A DNA stretch of 64,000 nucleotides from Mytilinidion resinicola (GCF_010093595.1 NW_022985440.1:523215-587214); one strand, 5' to 3'. Shown: positions 1 to 11,150, numbered from the stretch's first letter. A program made the numbers and translations. The notes: generated by a model from the letters alone, not told the origin.

Positions 1-184
1 CCGGGCCAAGCTGACAGCTGATCTTCCGACGCAAGATGAAGAGGAGTCACTCACAGTACTTCTGCATAGCAGCCATAGCGCCCGACGCCTTCTTGCTCTT
101 CCGGCCTGTGGGGCCTTTCTTGACGCCTCCGGCAGCTTTGACCTTGGGAGCAACAGCTTTGGGACGACCTGCAGTGGGAGCCAT
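1..184 (-). CDS. 5' end of a small basic (Lys/Ala/Gly-rich) protein, cut by window edge
   Basis: Only the first exon is visible. It reads leftwards from an ATG at 184-182 to about position 55, where a GTGAGT donor (54-49) opens an intron running towards the window edge. The roughly 43 visible residues begin MAPTAGRPKAVAPK and are rich in Lys, Ala, Gly and Pro, which suggests a nucleic-acid-binding or nuclear tail. No domain is recognisable in this fragment, so no function is given. Reading straight through the donor gives a stop within two codons, which supports splicing. Start choice: first ATG of the frame, with no in-frame extension seen upstream. Confidence 0.5.
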
Positions 185-2690
185 TGCGAGAGGTATTTAC
201 TTTGTAGGAAATTATTGGTATTGAGTTGGCTTAATCGAGCTGGAAGAAGGTCAAAGTGAGGAAAGAGACGAAGACTTGGTAGGAGAGTGAGGTAGAAGAT
301 GAGAAGCGCGACAAGCCGAGACGTTGACAACATCACGTCGGGCTAGCGTTAGCGCTAAATCGAGCCTCCAACTTACCTAGGTAATATATGCAATATCGGT
401 CACGCTGTAATATATTCAACCGGCTATATTGTGCCGTGCTATTTTCCCAAGATATGACAAAGTAGCCTTGCTTCTTACTGTGCCTCACGCTGTTCTGAAG
501 CTCTCTAACAGGGGCAAAATACCAACACATCAGAAGCTAGCGGCTGCAGAATAGTACCGCGTACTTCTCACTATTTTGCAAAGAGCTAACGATAGGGGTA
601 GGGTATTGAAATCTTCCAAAATCGAATGTCTTTGTTTGCTTTTGCCTTTCTTGGATATTGACGTGGGATGAACTTATCAACAGTAGTCCCAAATGAGCCA
701 ATGACGTTGAGCATGGTGGTTGGAAGTTTGAGATGCAGAATGAATACGTGTCAAAGCTCTCACCCTTGTGCTTCGTCAACGGTATTGCGCAGCACAGCTG
801 ATCGAGCTAGGCAGTATGGAGAGGCCTGGAGGGCGTTGTGTTGGGGCTAAGATGTGATTTGTCTCACCCGCCGGCAGGATTTGTTACCTGCCCGTCTCAT
901 GTTCTTGATGTTGCCGCAGGACAAATTGTGGTTTCAACGGGTATCACGCAGAGCGCCTTACGAACTTCCCGAAGTGTTATTTCTTTGCTTCTATGCGGCA
1001 CGCTCGAATTGCTACCAGCGCGTCCATCACATTCTCAATGCTCTCATGTGGCCTATCTGCTTGTCAGCGCATTCATCCTATCAGCGCTTTGATCATCAAA
1101 ATAGAATCTGGAGCCAGTAATCAGCCGCTGAAGACTCACGTGTCCCAGCTAGCCATAGCGCCTGGTCATCTATTTCCCATCCAGCCATGACTGCACTCAC
1201 TTAAACCCATTATCCCAAATCTCGAGTGAGGCACACCCTCACCGTTGCCGAACGTGTTGCACGGAGAACAAATTCTGGTGGAGAGAAAGCATGACAGGGC
1301 TTCGAGTCCCACCGACCCTCTTTCATTCGCTAACCGAAATCCGTCTTCCCGCTCCCACTTCACCCACTTTCACATATATATCACTCCCCCCTTCCAATTT
1401 ATAGGCCGGTAGTAAAGGCACGGCTCCCTCTACTACCTGGGTGAATTGTTCGTTTGAACATCGTCTAAACTTGAAAAGCCGGAAAATGTGGAGGACTGGC
1501 AATCAAAACACCTTTCCGAATGAGAAGTATTGGATTAAAAGTCGATTAAACTCTTGTCTTTCACATGACAGTCGCATTTGCAAGTGCATATCTCTACTTT
1601 TACTACTTTCACAAAGTCTCCAAAGCTAAGCTCAAGCTTATTCCGAGGTTATACAGTGTCCTAGCCCTAAAAGCTCTGCTCGTATACTCAAATAGCTGTA
1701 TAGAATGAGAGTCTCTGTCTCCCTGCACGCTCCCTCGCCTTTCTTCATCGTAGTTGCGCAACGTCGAGATCATTCATGATCTGCGAATGAATCACGTGGT
1801 TAATCCGCGCGAAGGGGCCTTCGCTACACCATCCGGGCTCTCCGAATAGCCCGATGGCTCCACTTTTGGTTCTCGGCCTGGAGAACCATGCACTCTTCTC
1901 CCGCCATGCGTTTTCCATATGTTCAGTCCTTGTTCAATCTCGCACTTTATGTCGTTGTCTATCCAGTCAGCTGGTATTCTGTTTTGTGATACGAGGCTTA
2001 CGAGCAGCTTCATGTACACGTCAGCCTTTTCGTCTCCAGCGTCCCTATTTGGATCTGGGAACTTGACAGACCCTAAAACTCTCCGCACGGCGCGCACGGC
2101 TATCTCCGCAGGTGCATTCGGGCGGACCTGACTCCTGCAGCAGCGTCGGAGTTGCGCTGTAGTCTTCATGCATTGCCCATGCACTACGTATCTTTTGGTA
2201 AGCCACAGCGAATAGGAGGCGTCTGATTTCCAAATCAGGCCCTAAGAGACTCCAAAGGTTCCAGACTTCGCTTCTCTGTCGACCACGTCTGCACGCCGAC
2301 AGGACCGATCTCAAGCTCATTCCAGTTTTAGCTCAGCCTCGTGCCCAGCTTCTGCGCCGCCCACGTGGCGCTCGAAGCCCGAGATCTTGGTACGCGAGCT
2401 GTCAAGACAGCTCCAATCAGGTATAGGTACTTACCCACCTGCAAGCGCGATCTGGATAAGTGTCTCACCACGACTGCACGTAAATTTCCATGTCTGGATC
2501 CGGTGCCAGGCGAGCACTCCGGGGAGCAAAGGCCAGGCTCGTTCTTGATGCACGTCTCCTGCTGCCCAGGATTCAATATTTCCGGACAGTCCACAGCTAT
2601 GAAAGTAGGCTATGGCTGTGGATAATGTGGAAAGGTATTGTAATACTATCATTTCTTCCTTACATACAACTTCTTAGCGTACTCATAATC
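185..2690. other. Long stretch without a clear intact gene
   Basis: About 2.5 kb between the minus-strand gene at the left edge and the peroxidase. The first few hundred bases are presumably the promoter of the left gene. A coding-like but broken stretch lies on the minus strand at 1792-2320 (listed separately). Otherwise only short random open frames occur, and I see no RNA gene or mobile element. Confidence 0.5.
1792..2320 (-). other. Possible frameshifted coding remnant, unknown family
   Basis: On the minus strand two overlapping frames look protein-like and would join through one frame change near 2130-2160. The upstream frame contains RRLLFAVAYQKIRSAW. The downstream frame contains VKFPDPNRDAGDEKAD followed by a Leu/Val-rich helix and WIDNDIK. 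Composition (acidic/basic runs, few rare residues) is unlike random DNA, but I do not recognise the family. It could be a decayed gene, an unspliced exon pair, or chance. Confidence 0.3.
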
Positions 2691-3944
2691 ATGAAGCTCT
2701 CTTGCATCGTGCTAGGATGTGGCATGGTAGCTCTCCTTGATCCGGTATACGGCTGGCCTGGAATGGGAAAGACGATGAGCGATCTTGCTCGAAGAATAGC
2801 TCAGGATACCAACGACGATGGAGATGCTACACCTGTCCTGATTGCAGACCTGAAGAACGGCATTACCTCTCCAGTCGGCCAGAGTATAGCCAACATTCTG
2901 CCAAGACAGGAAGATGCGCAGGCTGTTTCCGTGGGGTAGAAGCCGCCTGGAGTACTCTCCAGCAAGGCTTGCAAGGCTGACACTTGCTGCGTTTGGTACT
3001 ACGTGTCTGCTGCTCTGACTGCTGCTTTCAAGGGCCCAACAGGTCGATGCAACGAGATCGCCCGACAAGCGATTAGACTTGGATTCCATGATGCTGGAAT
3101 TTGGTCGCAGTCGAACGCAGCAGCAGGACAGGACTTCGGTGGTGCGGACGGCAGCATCCTCCTATCGTGCTCTGAGATCAGTCGCCCGGAGAACAGTGGA
3201 CTGCAAGGCATTGCTGCACTGGCAAAAGCAACGACGAAGTCTTTTGGTGTTGGGTAATAGCTCCTCTTCCTTTTGCGCTGAATGATGTTGACAAGATGAA
3301 AATAGTTACGCCGACCTGATCCAATTTTCAGCCATTCACGCCGTAGTTACCTGCCCTCTTGGTCCGCGGATACGCGTGTTTGTCGGCAGGAAAGATAGCT
3401 CTACACCAGCCCCGAATGGACTCCTCCCCGGTGTCAACGACAGTGCCGACAAGCTAGTCGCTCTCTTCCAAGATAAGACTATCCCACCGCACGATCTCGC
3501 GGCCCTCGTAGGTGCACATACTACGAGCCGTCAATTCTTTGTGGATACAACGAGGAAAGGAGCCCCGCAAGACGGCATTCCCGGTATATGGGATACGCTC
3601 ATCTACAATCAGACTGTCGGCACAGGCCCGCTCCCCAAGCAAGTGCTACGTTTCAACAGCGATCTCGTGCTCTCCGTAGATCCACGATTGAACGATGAGT
3701 GGCTGAAGTTGGAGGCCCAGGTGGACAAACCCACTGGGATGAGGTGAGTCGCGATATCTATATTACCTTCCGTTGATTCTGCACTGATAGCTGCTAACTT
3801 CCTCTCTAGGACTACGCCACAGCCTACACTCGCTTGAGCCTGTTAGGCGTGAACAATATCAACAATCTAACAGAGTGCAGCAAGGTGATGCCGGCTGCAC
3901 AACCGACCTTTAAGGGAGCTGGCGACTTGTTGATTACCGAGTAA
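2691..3944 (+). pseudogene. Class II haem peroxidase (ascomycete ligninase-type), disrupted
   Basis: A secreted plant/fungal class II peroxidase, which uses H2O2 to oxidise aromatic substrates outside the cell. The product begins MKLSCIVLGCG with a signal peptide. The distal haem-pocket motif RLGFHDAG is near 3076-3100 and the proximal-His motif ALVGAHT near 3500-3525; the usual Cys-rich start (ADTCCVW) precedes the distal motif. Two introns are clear: 3254-3305 and 3744-3809 (branch GCTAAC). Two breaks are visible. An in-frame TAG at 2937-2939 lies in the linker before the Cys motif. A frame slip at the AAA run 3727-3729 separates VDKPTG from the next conserved stretch, which in the shifted frame reads HWDE and splices to DYATAYTRLSLLG; unshifted, the last exon hits a stop. 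Each break could be a sequencing error, but two together suggest a pseudogene. No plausible intron removes the TAG. Confidence 0.78.
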
Positions 3945-4677
3945 AAGCGGAGCATTCGGGAGGAGGAGGCTTGGCGGGTTTGGCGTTGATACAAATGACT
4001 TCTCCAGGATTTGTTCGTGGGTCTTATTACTTTTTGAGGGGCTGCTGCTTGCTTGATACCCAATGGACGGATATATCCGACTTGTAATATGCATCAGCTG
4101 GAGGGATAGCGATTGTGGGGAGATTAAAAATTATACAGAGGTGCCTAATGCCGAACCCATCATAAATCGCACTCCCCTTGAGCTCGTATCGCCGGGTACC
4201 GATGGGATCCCTGATCGGCAGTGTGCGAGGTGCGGCTGCATCCTCAGATTGGCTGAGGGGACCTGGTACACAATGACAGTCTTCTAACGCGCTCGGCTAC
4301 TCCCCTTGCCTTCTGAAACGACCCGCAAACTCCAACCTGCCTTTGTAGGTTTCGCAATGGGGATGTCGACACCCATTTGTGACGCACACCCTCGACCATG
4401 AACAGTCACGGCGGGCCTGCATGTATATATGAGCGACAGCGCCTGCTTCCTCTGTGGGAGCAAGCGTCGTCGCACTTACCGGGCGATTTGCGTGGCTGTT
4501 AATATATCGTCGTTACATCCTCATCACTCCTTGCATTCATCTTGTGCGTCTAGACTACCTGCCATATCCATTCCGTTCCAATTCTTCGCAGCTCGCCGGT
4601 CGAGCTCTTATTCAAAAGCATCACTTAATCGCGCTGCAATCTACGGCTCTTCCTAGGCTTCGCATTCAATCGGCACC
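3945..4677. other. Intergenic; no gene seen
   Basis: About 730 bp between the peroxidase 3' end and the four-helix membrane protein. The last 150-200 bp are C/T-rich, as is common upstream of fungal starts. No other feature supported. Confidence 0.5.
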
Positions 4678-5423
4678 ATGATGGGCCTCGCAAGCTTCAC
4701 TTCTCCACCCTCAGCGAGCGGAGCATCCTCACCGTCGCCGTCCCTCTTCTCTCTATTCCTCCGCGCCATCATCATAACCTCGGCGCTGCATCTCGTCCTC
4801 TCTGTCTCGCACGCGTTCTACCTCACCGACGCACCTTTCCTACCCGGCCTGTCAAGCAGCGACATCACGGTTTCGGGCTTGTACGTCCCTCTCCACCCTT
4901 CCTAAACATGCCTTACCTTACATTTTACTAACACCCTGACAGCGACATCCTCACCCACACCTCCGTAGCCCCAGCCGCGACCCTCGTCCTCTCCTCCCTC
5001 GAATACCTCACCACGCAGCGTACCGAGCACTCCCGCCCCTACGCCCTCTTCGTGTCGACGACCATGTTCCTAGGCTGGCTCGTCTCGTGGATCGACTGGA
5101 CCGCGTGCCACGGCGAATGGTGCCGGGCGACGCCGTCCCCGACTACGGAGTTCTACGCCTTCATCGTGAGCTTTGCGTGGTGGGCTGGCGGACTTTTGAT
5201 CACGCTGGCGTACGCGGCGTGCGGGCTCGCCGAGCTAGCAGCGATGCTTGGGCTGCGTGGTTCTAGGGTTGTGCTTCGAGAGGTGGAGAATGGGAACGCG
5301 TGGCCGCGCGATGAGAAGGTTTCAGTGTCGAGGGGTTGTGGAGACGAGACGCGGACATGTGGGAGTTGTGAGACGCGAGGGAAGGATCACGAGACGAAGG
5401 CGCTAGTGACTGTTTTAGATTAG
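4678..5423 (+). CDS. Small four-helix membrane protein, function unknown
   Basis: Two exons (4678-4880 and 4943-5423) join across a 62-bp intron with donor GTACGT and acceptor CTGACAG, giving about 227 residues. Hydrophobic segments: FLRAIIITSALHLVLSV near residue 30, APAATLVLSSLEYL near 80, LFVSTTMFLGWLVSWIDW near 110, and a last one around SFAWWAGGLLITLAYAA near 150. A charged, Gly/Glu-rich cytoplasmic tail follows. A double ATG opens the frame at 4678 and 4681; either could be used. No family recognised. The arrangement resembles many small uncharacterised four-helix fungal membrane proteins, and that is all the sequence supports. Confidence 0.68.
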
Positions 5424-6310
5424 TGCGGGTGCCTTTTACGACTGTCACGGCCGACTCCTGGATACCTGATGAATTTTAGAATAACGACTTTTTAAAGTCC
5501 TGAGAGAGATATTGCTTGAGATAGCTCTGAGTGATTAGGAGACTGGACGCTGACGCCGTTGGGTGGTGTTTCACGTTGTGCAGGACCAGGACAGGTTTTA
5601 TACACCTTTCTGACACCGCTTACGGTTCTATAGCGTATTGACAAGAGTCTGAGGTGACGGGTCACAGGTTCAGCCCATATATATCGGTTTACCACCGCGC
5701 GAGGTCGCCCGGTAAGCCTTTAGGCTGGCCAAAATGATAGACCTATATCCTCTTCACATAGTTTGAAGCACTGACTTAGGTTGCAAATTGACGTGAACTC
5801 TGTTTGATTTGTGAAGCCGTACGAGCAGACTATATACTACATAGGGAGCGTAGGCATAAGTACTAATTAGAGGCAGCAGTAGGCAGCGGTAGGCAGGGTA
5901 GGCCACCGTACCCCAACCCCTCTCTGTAGAAGTTGTAATTGGCTAGGCACGTAGGCCGGAAACCCTGAGTCACTGTAACAGAGACACGCGCCAGGCCAAG
6001 GAAGCGGGAATGGGAAGTGGACTATACCCCGTGTGCAGTATTCTACACGTATGAATAAACGTTTTATCGTTCAGTGGGACTCATTCTCTGCTGTGCTCAT
6101 TCAATAACTTTCCACGAGTCCTGATCTACAAGCTGAAGCTTGAAATATCAAGCACCCCTTCCATCATCTTCATCCCTCTTATACGCCTCTCCCCATAAGA
6201 CTCTTTTCACTCTTAAGCCACAACCACCATCACCACCGCCCCAGCACTCAGGTTGCAGCACTACAACCTAGGATCAACAACTCATATGCCAGAAAGCTAC
6301 TCTCCGAACA
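5424..6310. other. Intergenic; no gene seen
   Basis: Nearly 900 bp with no convincing open frame. Contains a short decamer repeat (5871-5910, listed separately). The rest is unremarkable. Confidence 0.45.
5871..5910. repeat. Imperfect decamer tandem repeat (AGGCAGCGGT)
   Basis: Four consecutive 10-base units: AGGCAGCAGT, AGGCAGCGGT, AGGCAGGGTA, then a diverged GGCCACCGTA. A short microsatellite-like run in noncoding DNA. Confidence 0.7.
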
Positions 6311-6391
6311 TCAGCTGTAGAGAACCCAGCTGAAATCTCAGCTGTAGAGAACCGAGCTGAAGCCTCAGCTGTGCAGGGCTCATCTGAACTT
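6311..6391 (+). repeat. 27-bp tandem repeat, three units, open in one frame
   Basis: Three units of 27 bp at 6311-6337, 6338-6364 and 6365-6391. The first two differ at only a few bases; the third is more diverged. In the plus frame each unit encodes nine residues (SAVENPAEI, SAVENRAEA, SAVQGSSEL). No in-frame ATG precedes it, and the assembly gap starts 23 bp downstream, so it cannot be decided whether this is part of a protein. Confidence 0.75.
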
Positions 6392-6414
6392 ACTAGCGCG
6401 CCACCCTGGGGGTG

Positions 6415-6534
6415 NNNNNNNNNNNNNNNNNNNNNNNNNNNNNNNNNNNNNNNNNNNNNNNNNNNNNNNNNNNNNNNNNNNNNNNNNNNNNNNNNNNNNN
6501 NNNNNNNNNNNNNNNNNNNNNNNNNNNNNNNNNN
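6415..6534. other. Assembly gap (120 Ns)
   Basis: A run of undetermined bases. It falls where the N-terminal part of the alcohol dehydrogenase remnant should be. Confidence 0.99.
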
Positions 6535-7661
6535 CCCGCTTCATCGCCTGCCTACGCGTCAACAGCTATGAAGGCGCAGCCGTCATCGAAGTGTTTGGCA
6601 ACCCCGTCATCCACGTCGTCCCCGGTGGCCCAGTCCTGCTGTGCTTCGCCAGTTACGGGGAATGTGGCGAGTGTGTGAACCACACGCGGGGCTACTAAGA
6701 ACGATTTGAGGGGCTGAATTATGAGAGTACGCTGGACGATTTAAACATGAGGATTATAGGGAGAGGGAGGTGAGCGAGGCGGCAGGCGGCTTCTTTGGAC
6801 AGAGCAGTGTTGCGAGTTGGGCAGTCATGGAGAGCAGGCTTTGTGAAGAACGCGTTAAAGCTGTTTGCGCTGTTTGAGTGTGGGATGCAGACGGGTGTAG
6901 GGCGGTTACTAAGGTCCTGGGTGCGAAGCCCACGGATAGGTGTGTGGGGTGGGATTGGTGCGGTGTGGTTTCTGAGTATTATGGTTAAATTTTGAGATGA
7001 CGAGAGCTGAGGGGAATTGGGTGATTACTAACGAGCAGGTAGGCAGCAACGATGAAAAGATGTGGGACTATCATCGCGGTTTATCGCTATGCTCCTAGAC
7101 TGGCGTTGGCAAAAAGCTGGGTGCGACGCATGTTGCTGTTTACGAAGGCGATTGTAGAGGCAACTGGTAGGAAGGGGACTTCCGTCCGCATCGATGCTAC
7201 TGGGAATATGTGGCTCATCATGGCCGGGTTAGACGCGCTCGCAATGAGAGTTTAAATAACGACTCCGGGGATTGCGCCTCCGAGGTCGGGGATGAATGTC
7301 GTGATGAGTCCCCTGCTGTTGGTATGTTCGAAACCTGGACTAGAGCTGAGGGCTGGTACTGACGTGGGGTAGAAGGGGATTTTGTTGAGAGCACGTATCG
7401 AGGGGAATGCGTCGCCTTCTGAGGTATGTCAGCATTGGTCTGTGATTAATCAGGGATGTAAAACTGACTCTTGTTGTCTCTAGTACCTCCCAAAGATGAT
7501 CCAGTGATACAGAGAAGGCCATCTACCGGTCAACGAGATCATCAGGTTCTACGACGAGACTGTTGATACCTGTATGTTACTGGCATGCGTAGGCTACAAA
7601 GTCTAAGATTGCCATTGCAGGTATGCATGGTGGAGAGACAATCAAGCAAGTCTTGATCTGA
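6535..7661 (+). pseudogene. Zinc-dependent alcohol dehydrogenase (aryl-alcohol/benzyl-alcohol type), decayed
   Basis: Pieces of a medium-chain zinc alcohol dehydrogenase appear in the right order but in shifting frames. After the gap comes YEGAAVIEVFG, then LLCFASYGECGEC (structural-zinc Cys region), then a stop. Next are GGFFGQSSVA near 6789, ECGMQTGVG near 6870 (expected GCGxQTGAG), KRCGTIIAVYRYAPRLALAK near 7055, RIDATGNMW near 7190, YREGHLPVNEIIRFYD near 7508, and a terminal MHGGETIKQVL ending at a TGA at 7659-7661. Stops and frameshifts fall between most blocks, for example a TGA where YREG is normally preceded by Trp. A functional product is not possible. The N-terminus lies in or before the assembly gap. 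Family members oxidise aromatic or short-chain alcohols with NAD; this copy is dead. Confidence 0.75.
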
Positions 7662-10482
7662 TGAATCGGAAAGGGGTTCGCTTTGTAGAAGAGACTCGTG
7701 CCTCGACAGTTTGCTGTTCGTAGAACTTAGAAGGATGGTAGCGTTAAAACAACGTTAGGCCGATGTGCGACGATAGTGTGACATATTGTCCGTTTATAAG
7801 CAGAAGAGTGTCTGGAAGAGCGTGGTCTTCGGTAAAAAGTGTCAACTACAAGTCCCAGAAACGGGAACTGTGGGCACTAAACAGGTGACTTGAACTAACG
7901 CTGTAGATGAAGGTACGCCCATAAAACCCCGACGTACCCTTAGTATACAGATGTACGCATCGGAACGTTCAAGTGAAGCATGGCACTGTTGATTAGGCAG
8001 CTCGACCAGCATTTCATGCCTCCATGGCGTTTCCGTCCCACCCAGCACAGCCGCATTGTTGATTGTTTGAGACCGCAAAGGCAGACAAGGCAGCTTTTAC
8101 TTGGGAGGTGTGCTAACGTGATGATTATTTACTTTGAACGGTTAAACACTTGATCGTCCTATTGTGTCTTGCACAGTGTCGGATTTCCCAGTGAACCAGC
8201 AATAAGACGAGTCGCAGCAACCCATACGCTCTCATGTGCATAGTTCCAATGCTTATTGATCTATCGTCTCTTGAGCTTCTAGGTAGCCATATTCACCTGT
8301 CTGGCAGCCAGTGTCGGTCTAGTCCCAATATGTTTGGACCATACTCCGTGACATTAGGCGACAAGAAACGGATGCACTAATTTGCTTCATCAGTGGACTA
8401 CGACAAAACATTTGCTATTAGATGCTGAGTCCTATGGTATGATCTCAAGAGTGACGCGGCCATACTTTCAGTCCGAATCCTTTTAGCCGCGAGGCAGATT
8501 TCGCTAGATGCGAATGCAATAGCATGCACGGAACGTACGTCGGGGTTGTTACTCCTCCGTAATAGTGCTTGATAATAACGCCGAAGTTCAATTTGTATGT
8601 TCGAGAAGAAGCCGAATCGCTTATTGTAAGATTCCCTTCCCGACAGGCCGTGATCTGAGCAGCCACGTGGGGAAGCACGAGGCGTTTTTTGAAGGTCGAG
8701 TCAGAAAAACTTCTGAACTATTTCAGCCTCTTGGAGACGAAACAAGGCTCCTTGGCAGCAGAACAAGCTCTGCTTGAAAGGAACGCTCCACAATTTTAGG
8801 ATGGTAAGTGCCAAGCATGTTGATTGAACCACGCATAGCAGAGTGACAAAGGCGCGCAAGACAACGAGCTGTGCGTATTGACAAAGCTGGGGTTCAAAGA
8901 ATTGCGAATGAAAACGATATTATGACACTGATGCCTTACGTCTTGTTAGTGGTGATACTTGTGAGGGGAATAGCGATGCGGCCACGGTGGCCTCCCAGCT
9001 TCCTGGCAGCATCGCGACACAAACAGCAATTGTCAGGGATATAAAGTGCCATACGAGCTGGCCCCGCGGAGTGCCTACGTAGTGCTGTTCCACGATGGCA
9101 CAGCGAGGTCGAAGCGCCCGGCAGGGCTGAGTTTGACAGGCCCCCAGCAGAGTTCGGGGATGGTCATGTCATGTTCTCGCCGCATGCAGATTGTGAGGCT
9201 TGTCTCGATTGGACCAAGCGCCGCTGCTATTTTCACTTCTTCCTCCTTACGGCACAGAACATCAAACACCCACCATCTTCGCACCGGTGCTTCATCCTCT
9301 TCAGACACCACAGTCTGCACCTGCAGATGGTAGCCGCTAGCTAGATGTTCCCGTCGTGAGACTGGATTCATACTCTCCCTAGATGTATTATTTTTAAACG
9401 CCGTTGAGCCCGCAAGAGTTTAAACTTTGCCGCCAAGGTACATCTTTGAGAGGACTGTTGTTCCAATTTCCGTTGATTTTCGAATTGTTTCTCGACCCGC
9501 AGTGCTCTTTGTTCGATCAAGTTCAGTGAAGCATGCGATGCAGAGCACTTGGGCATCAAATCTGCCTTATAGCGCGTGCTACCTTTTACGCAAGCAGCTA
9601 CCCCAAAACACCTTAGAGGTGTAAATACTCCGCAAGACTAGCCACGTAAGGCTTGAAGAGTACGAGCCGAATTTAGTCTCTTTCAGTTCAGTTTAAGGCG
9701 AGTTTCTCCACCGAATGCACCCACTCTTCAATTACGCGTGGGATGAACAGAATCCAATGCTCACTAAGTTACGAAATCTGCCTTGAACAGTGTGTTGGGT
9801 GGGAGCACTCTGCAATGAGCCCCAGGACCCCGTTGGAGGATTCCAAAAACCAGCCACTCAGCGTATTTTCGAGCAGGAGCCACGCAACGGCCTCTAAGAT
9901 CGTGTTGAAGATCCAACTAAGACTTGCCGAGAGAGCATAGAGCTCCGTCGTTCTCAATGTGTACTCTTTACTCCGGCAGGGCGGCACAGTCAGTTTGTGA
10001 CATCGTCCACACTGCCCCAATCATCACTCACTCCTGGTCGATCTCGAGGTACAGGGGAGCGCCTCTTTCTTTACTAAGCTGTAACACTTCTTTCCATTTC
10101 CAGCATGCCTTTGCGGCAAATCACAGGCACTCAGTGTGGGGAGGCGGAGTTTTCATGCTCGTCTGCCTGGATCTCCGCCATGTCGCTATGTGCCGCACGC
10201 CGCGATGAAACGATGAATTGGAGGCGCAGGTATTGCGGCACCTGCTCCAACAGTGTCCGATACTTAAGGGCTATTCCTATTCTCATTCTTCATAGTCCCG
10301 TCTAAAAAGTTGTCTCGATCCCGCCTTCTACCTCCTCCACTACTCGACCTACACTGGAAATTCTGTTGGTACGTTCGCATTATACACAGGCCGAGTCATT
10401 CTTCGGCCTTTGAGTCTCTCCCTCGATATCTTGAGCTCCCTTAAAGCAACCTGAAGCTGATCTCTATCTGCATCATATAGCC
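7662..10482. other. Long stretch without a clear gene
   Basis: 2.8 kb. The most protein-like part is on the minus strand at 9075-9559, where two adjacent frames contain LIEQRALRVEKQFENQRK and EEDEAPVRRWWVFDVLC. They are not joined by an obvious intron, belong to no family I know, and lack a credible start. The last 150 bp are C/T-rich and probably promoter for the gene at 10483. No repeats, tRNA or transposon ends recognised. Confidence 0.4.
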
Positions 10483-11004
10483 ATGGCTTCCTTAACATCT
10501 CCGCACACTCACAACAATCTCGACTTCTCCGATGTCGAAAGCAACGCCAGTGACAGCACCACCGGCTCAGCTCCTCCCTCATACAGACATAAGAGGCGAA
10601 ACACTCTCACGTCTTTATTGAAGGGAAATGGATGGAAGAGGTCACGGTCGCCTAGTCCAGTCGACCATAACAAACGAGCACGGAGGAGGGTGATGTGGAA
10701 GCGCGTCCTCATCGTGGGCGGAATCCTCGCCCTCTTGGGCGCAATAGCAGGAATGTATGAATAATTTCTTATCTTTCTCCCCCTATACAATGTCTCGTCA
10801 TAGATATCCGTATGCTTTCCTGCCAATGTGTCCAGTGCTTCAATGTACTGGTAGAAACCATGAGGCACCACAAGCAGTGGCAGGGAAGCGCACGGTATCT
10901 ATGACGAGACACTGTACTACCGAAGGGCGTGTTCTCTTCCAGTCGCGTTCAGTGATGGAACTCTGGAGCTTCATATGTTTTTCGGGGTAGAATCTGCTTA
11001 TTAG
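10483..11004 (+). CDS. Small single-anchor membrane protein, function unknown
   Basis: The first exon (10483-10754) encodes a Ser/Asp-rich then strongly basic cytoplasmic head (HNNLDFSDVESNASD, then KRSRSPSP, then NKRARRRVMWKR). A transmembrane anchor VLIVGGILALLGAIAG follows at about residues 73-90. A GTATGA donor and a CAG acceptor at 10881-10883 (129-bp intron) allow a second exon reading EAHGIYDETLYYRRAC and SDGTLELHMFFG before TAG at 11002-11004, about 130 residues in total. The topology is type II (basic side inside). The second exon fits well in frame but is my inference. The gene may instead continue through a further intron at GGG/GTAGAA. No family recognised. Confidence 0.45.
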
Positions 11005-11046
11005 GAGGCGTTATACCCGATACGGACGTCACGTGATATATGGAGC

Positions 11047-11066
11047 TCCACAGGGAATCCTGTGGA
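11047..11066. repeat. Perfect 8-bp inverted repeat
   Basis: TCCACAGG and CCTGTGGA separated by GAAT, about 240 bp upstream of the AIM6-like start. Could form a small hairpin or a dyad binding site; no known site matched. Confidence 0.7.
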
Positions 11067-11070
11067 TGGA

Positions 11071-11150
11071 GTGGATTTGAGGCCAAATCCAGTCCACTCA
11101 AGTCCACTCCAGTCCACTCCAGTCCACTCCAGACCACTCCAATCCAGTTC
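11071..11150. repeat. Decamer tandem repeat (AGTCCACTCC) with inverted flank
   Basis: Units at 11091, 11101, 11111, 11121 and 11131 (the last AGACCACTCC) plus a diverged unit at 11141. Just upstream, GTGGATTT at 11071 and AAATCC at 11085 form an inverted repeat that runs into the first decamer. The tract lies 155 bp before the AIM6-like ATG, in its probable promoter or 5' leader. It is strongly strand-asymmetric (C/T versus G/A). Confidence 0.85.

Noticed and set aside
1291..1312. GGGCTTCGAGTCCCA, tRNA T-arm-like
   Set aside because: No matching A box, anticodon arm or acceptor stem within 90 bp on either strand.
6371..6678. Open frames running through the N block
   Set aside because: They exist only because undetermined bases cannot contain stops.
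11091..11150. Decamer array considered as a CRISPR-like array
   Set aside because: The units are contiguous with no spacers; a simple tandem repeat in a eukaryotic genome.
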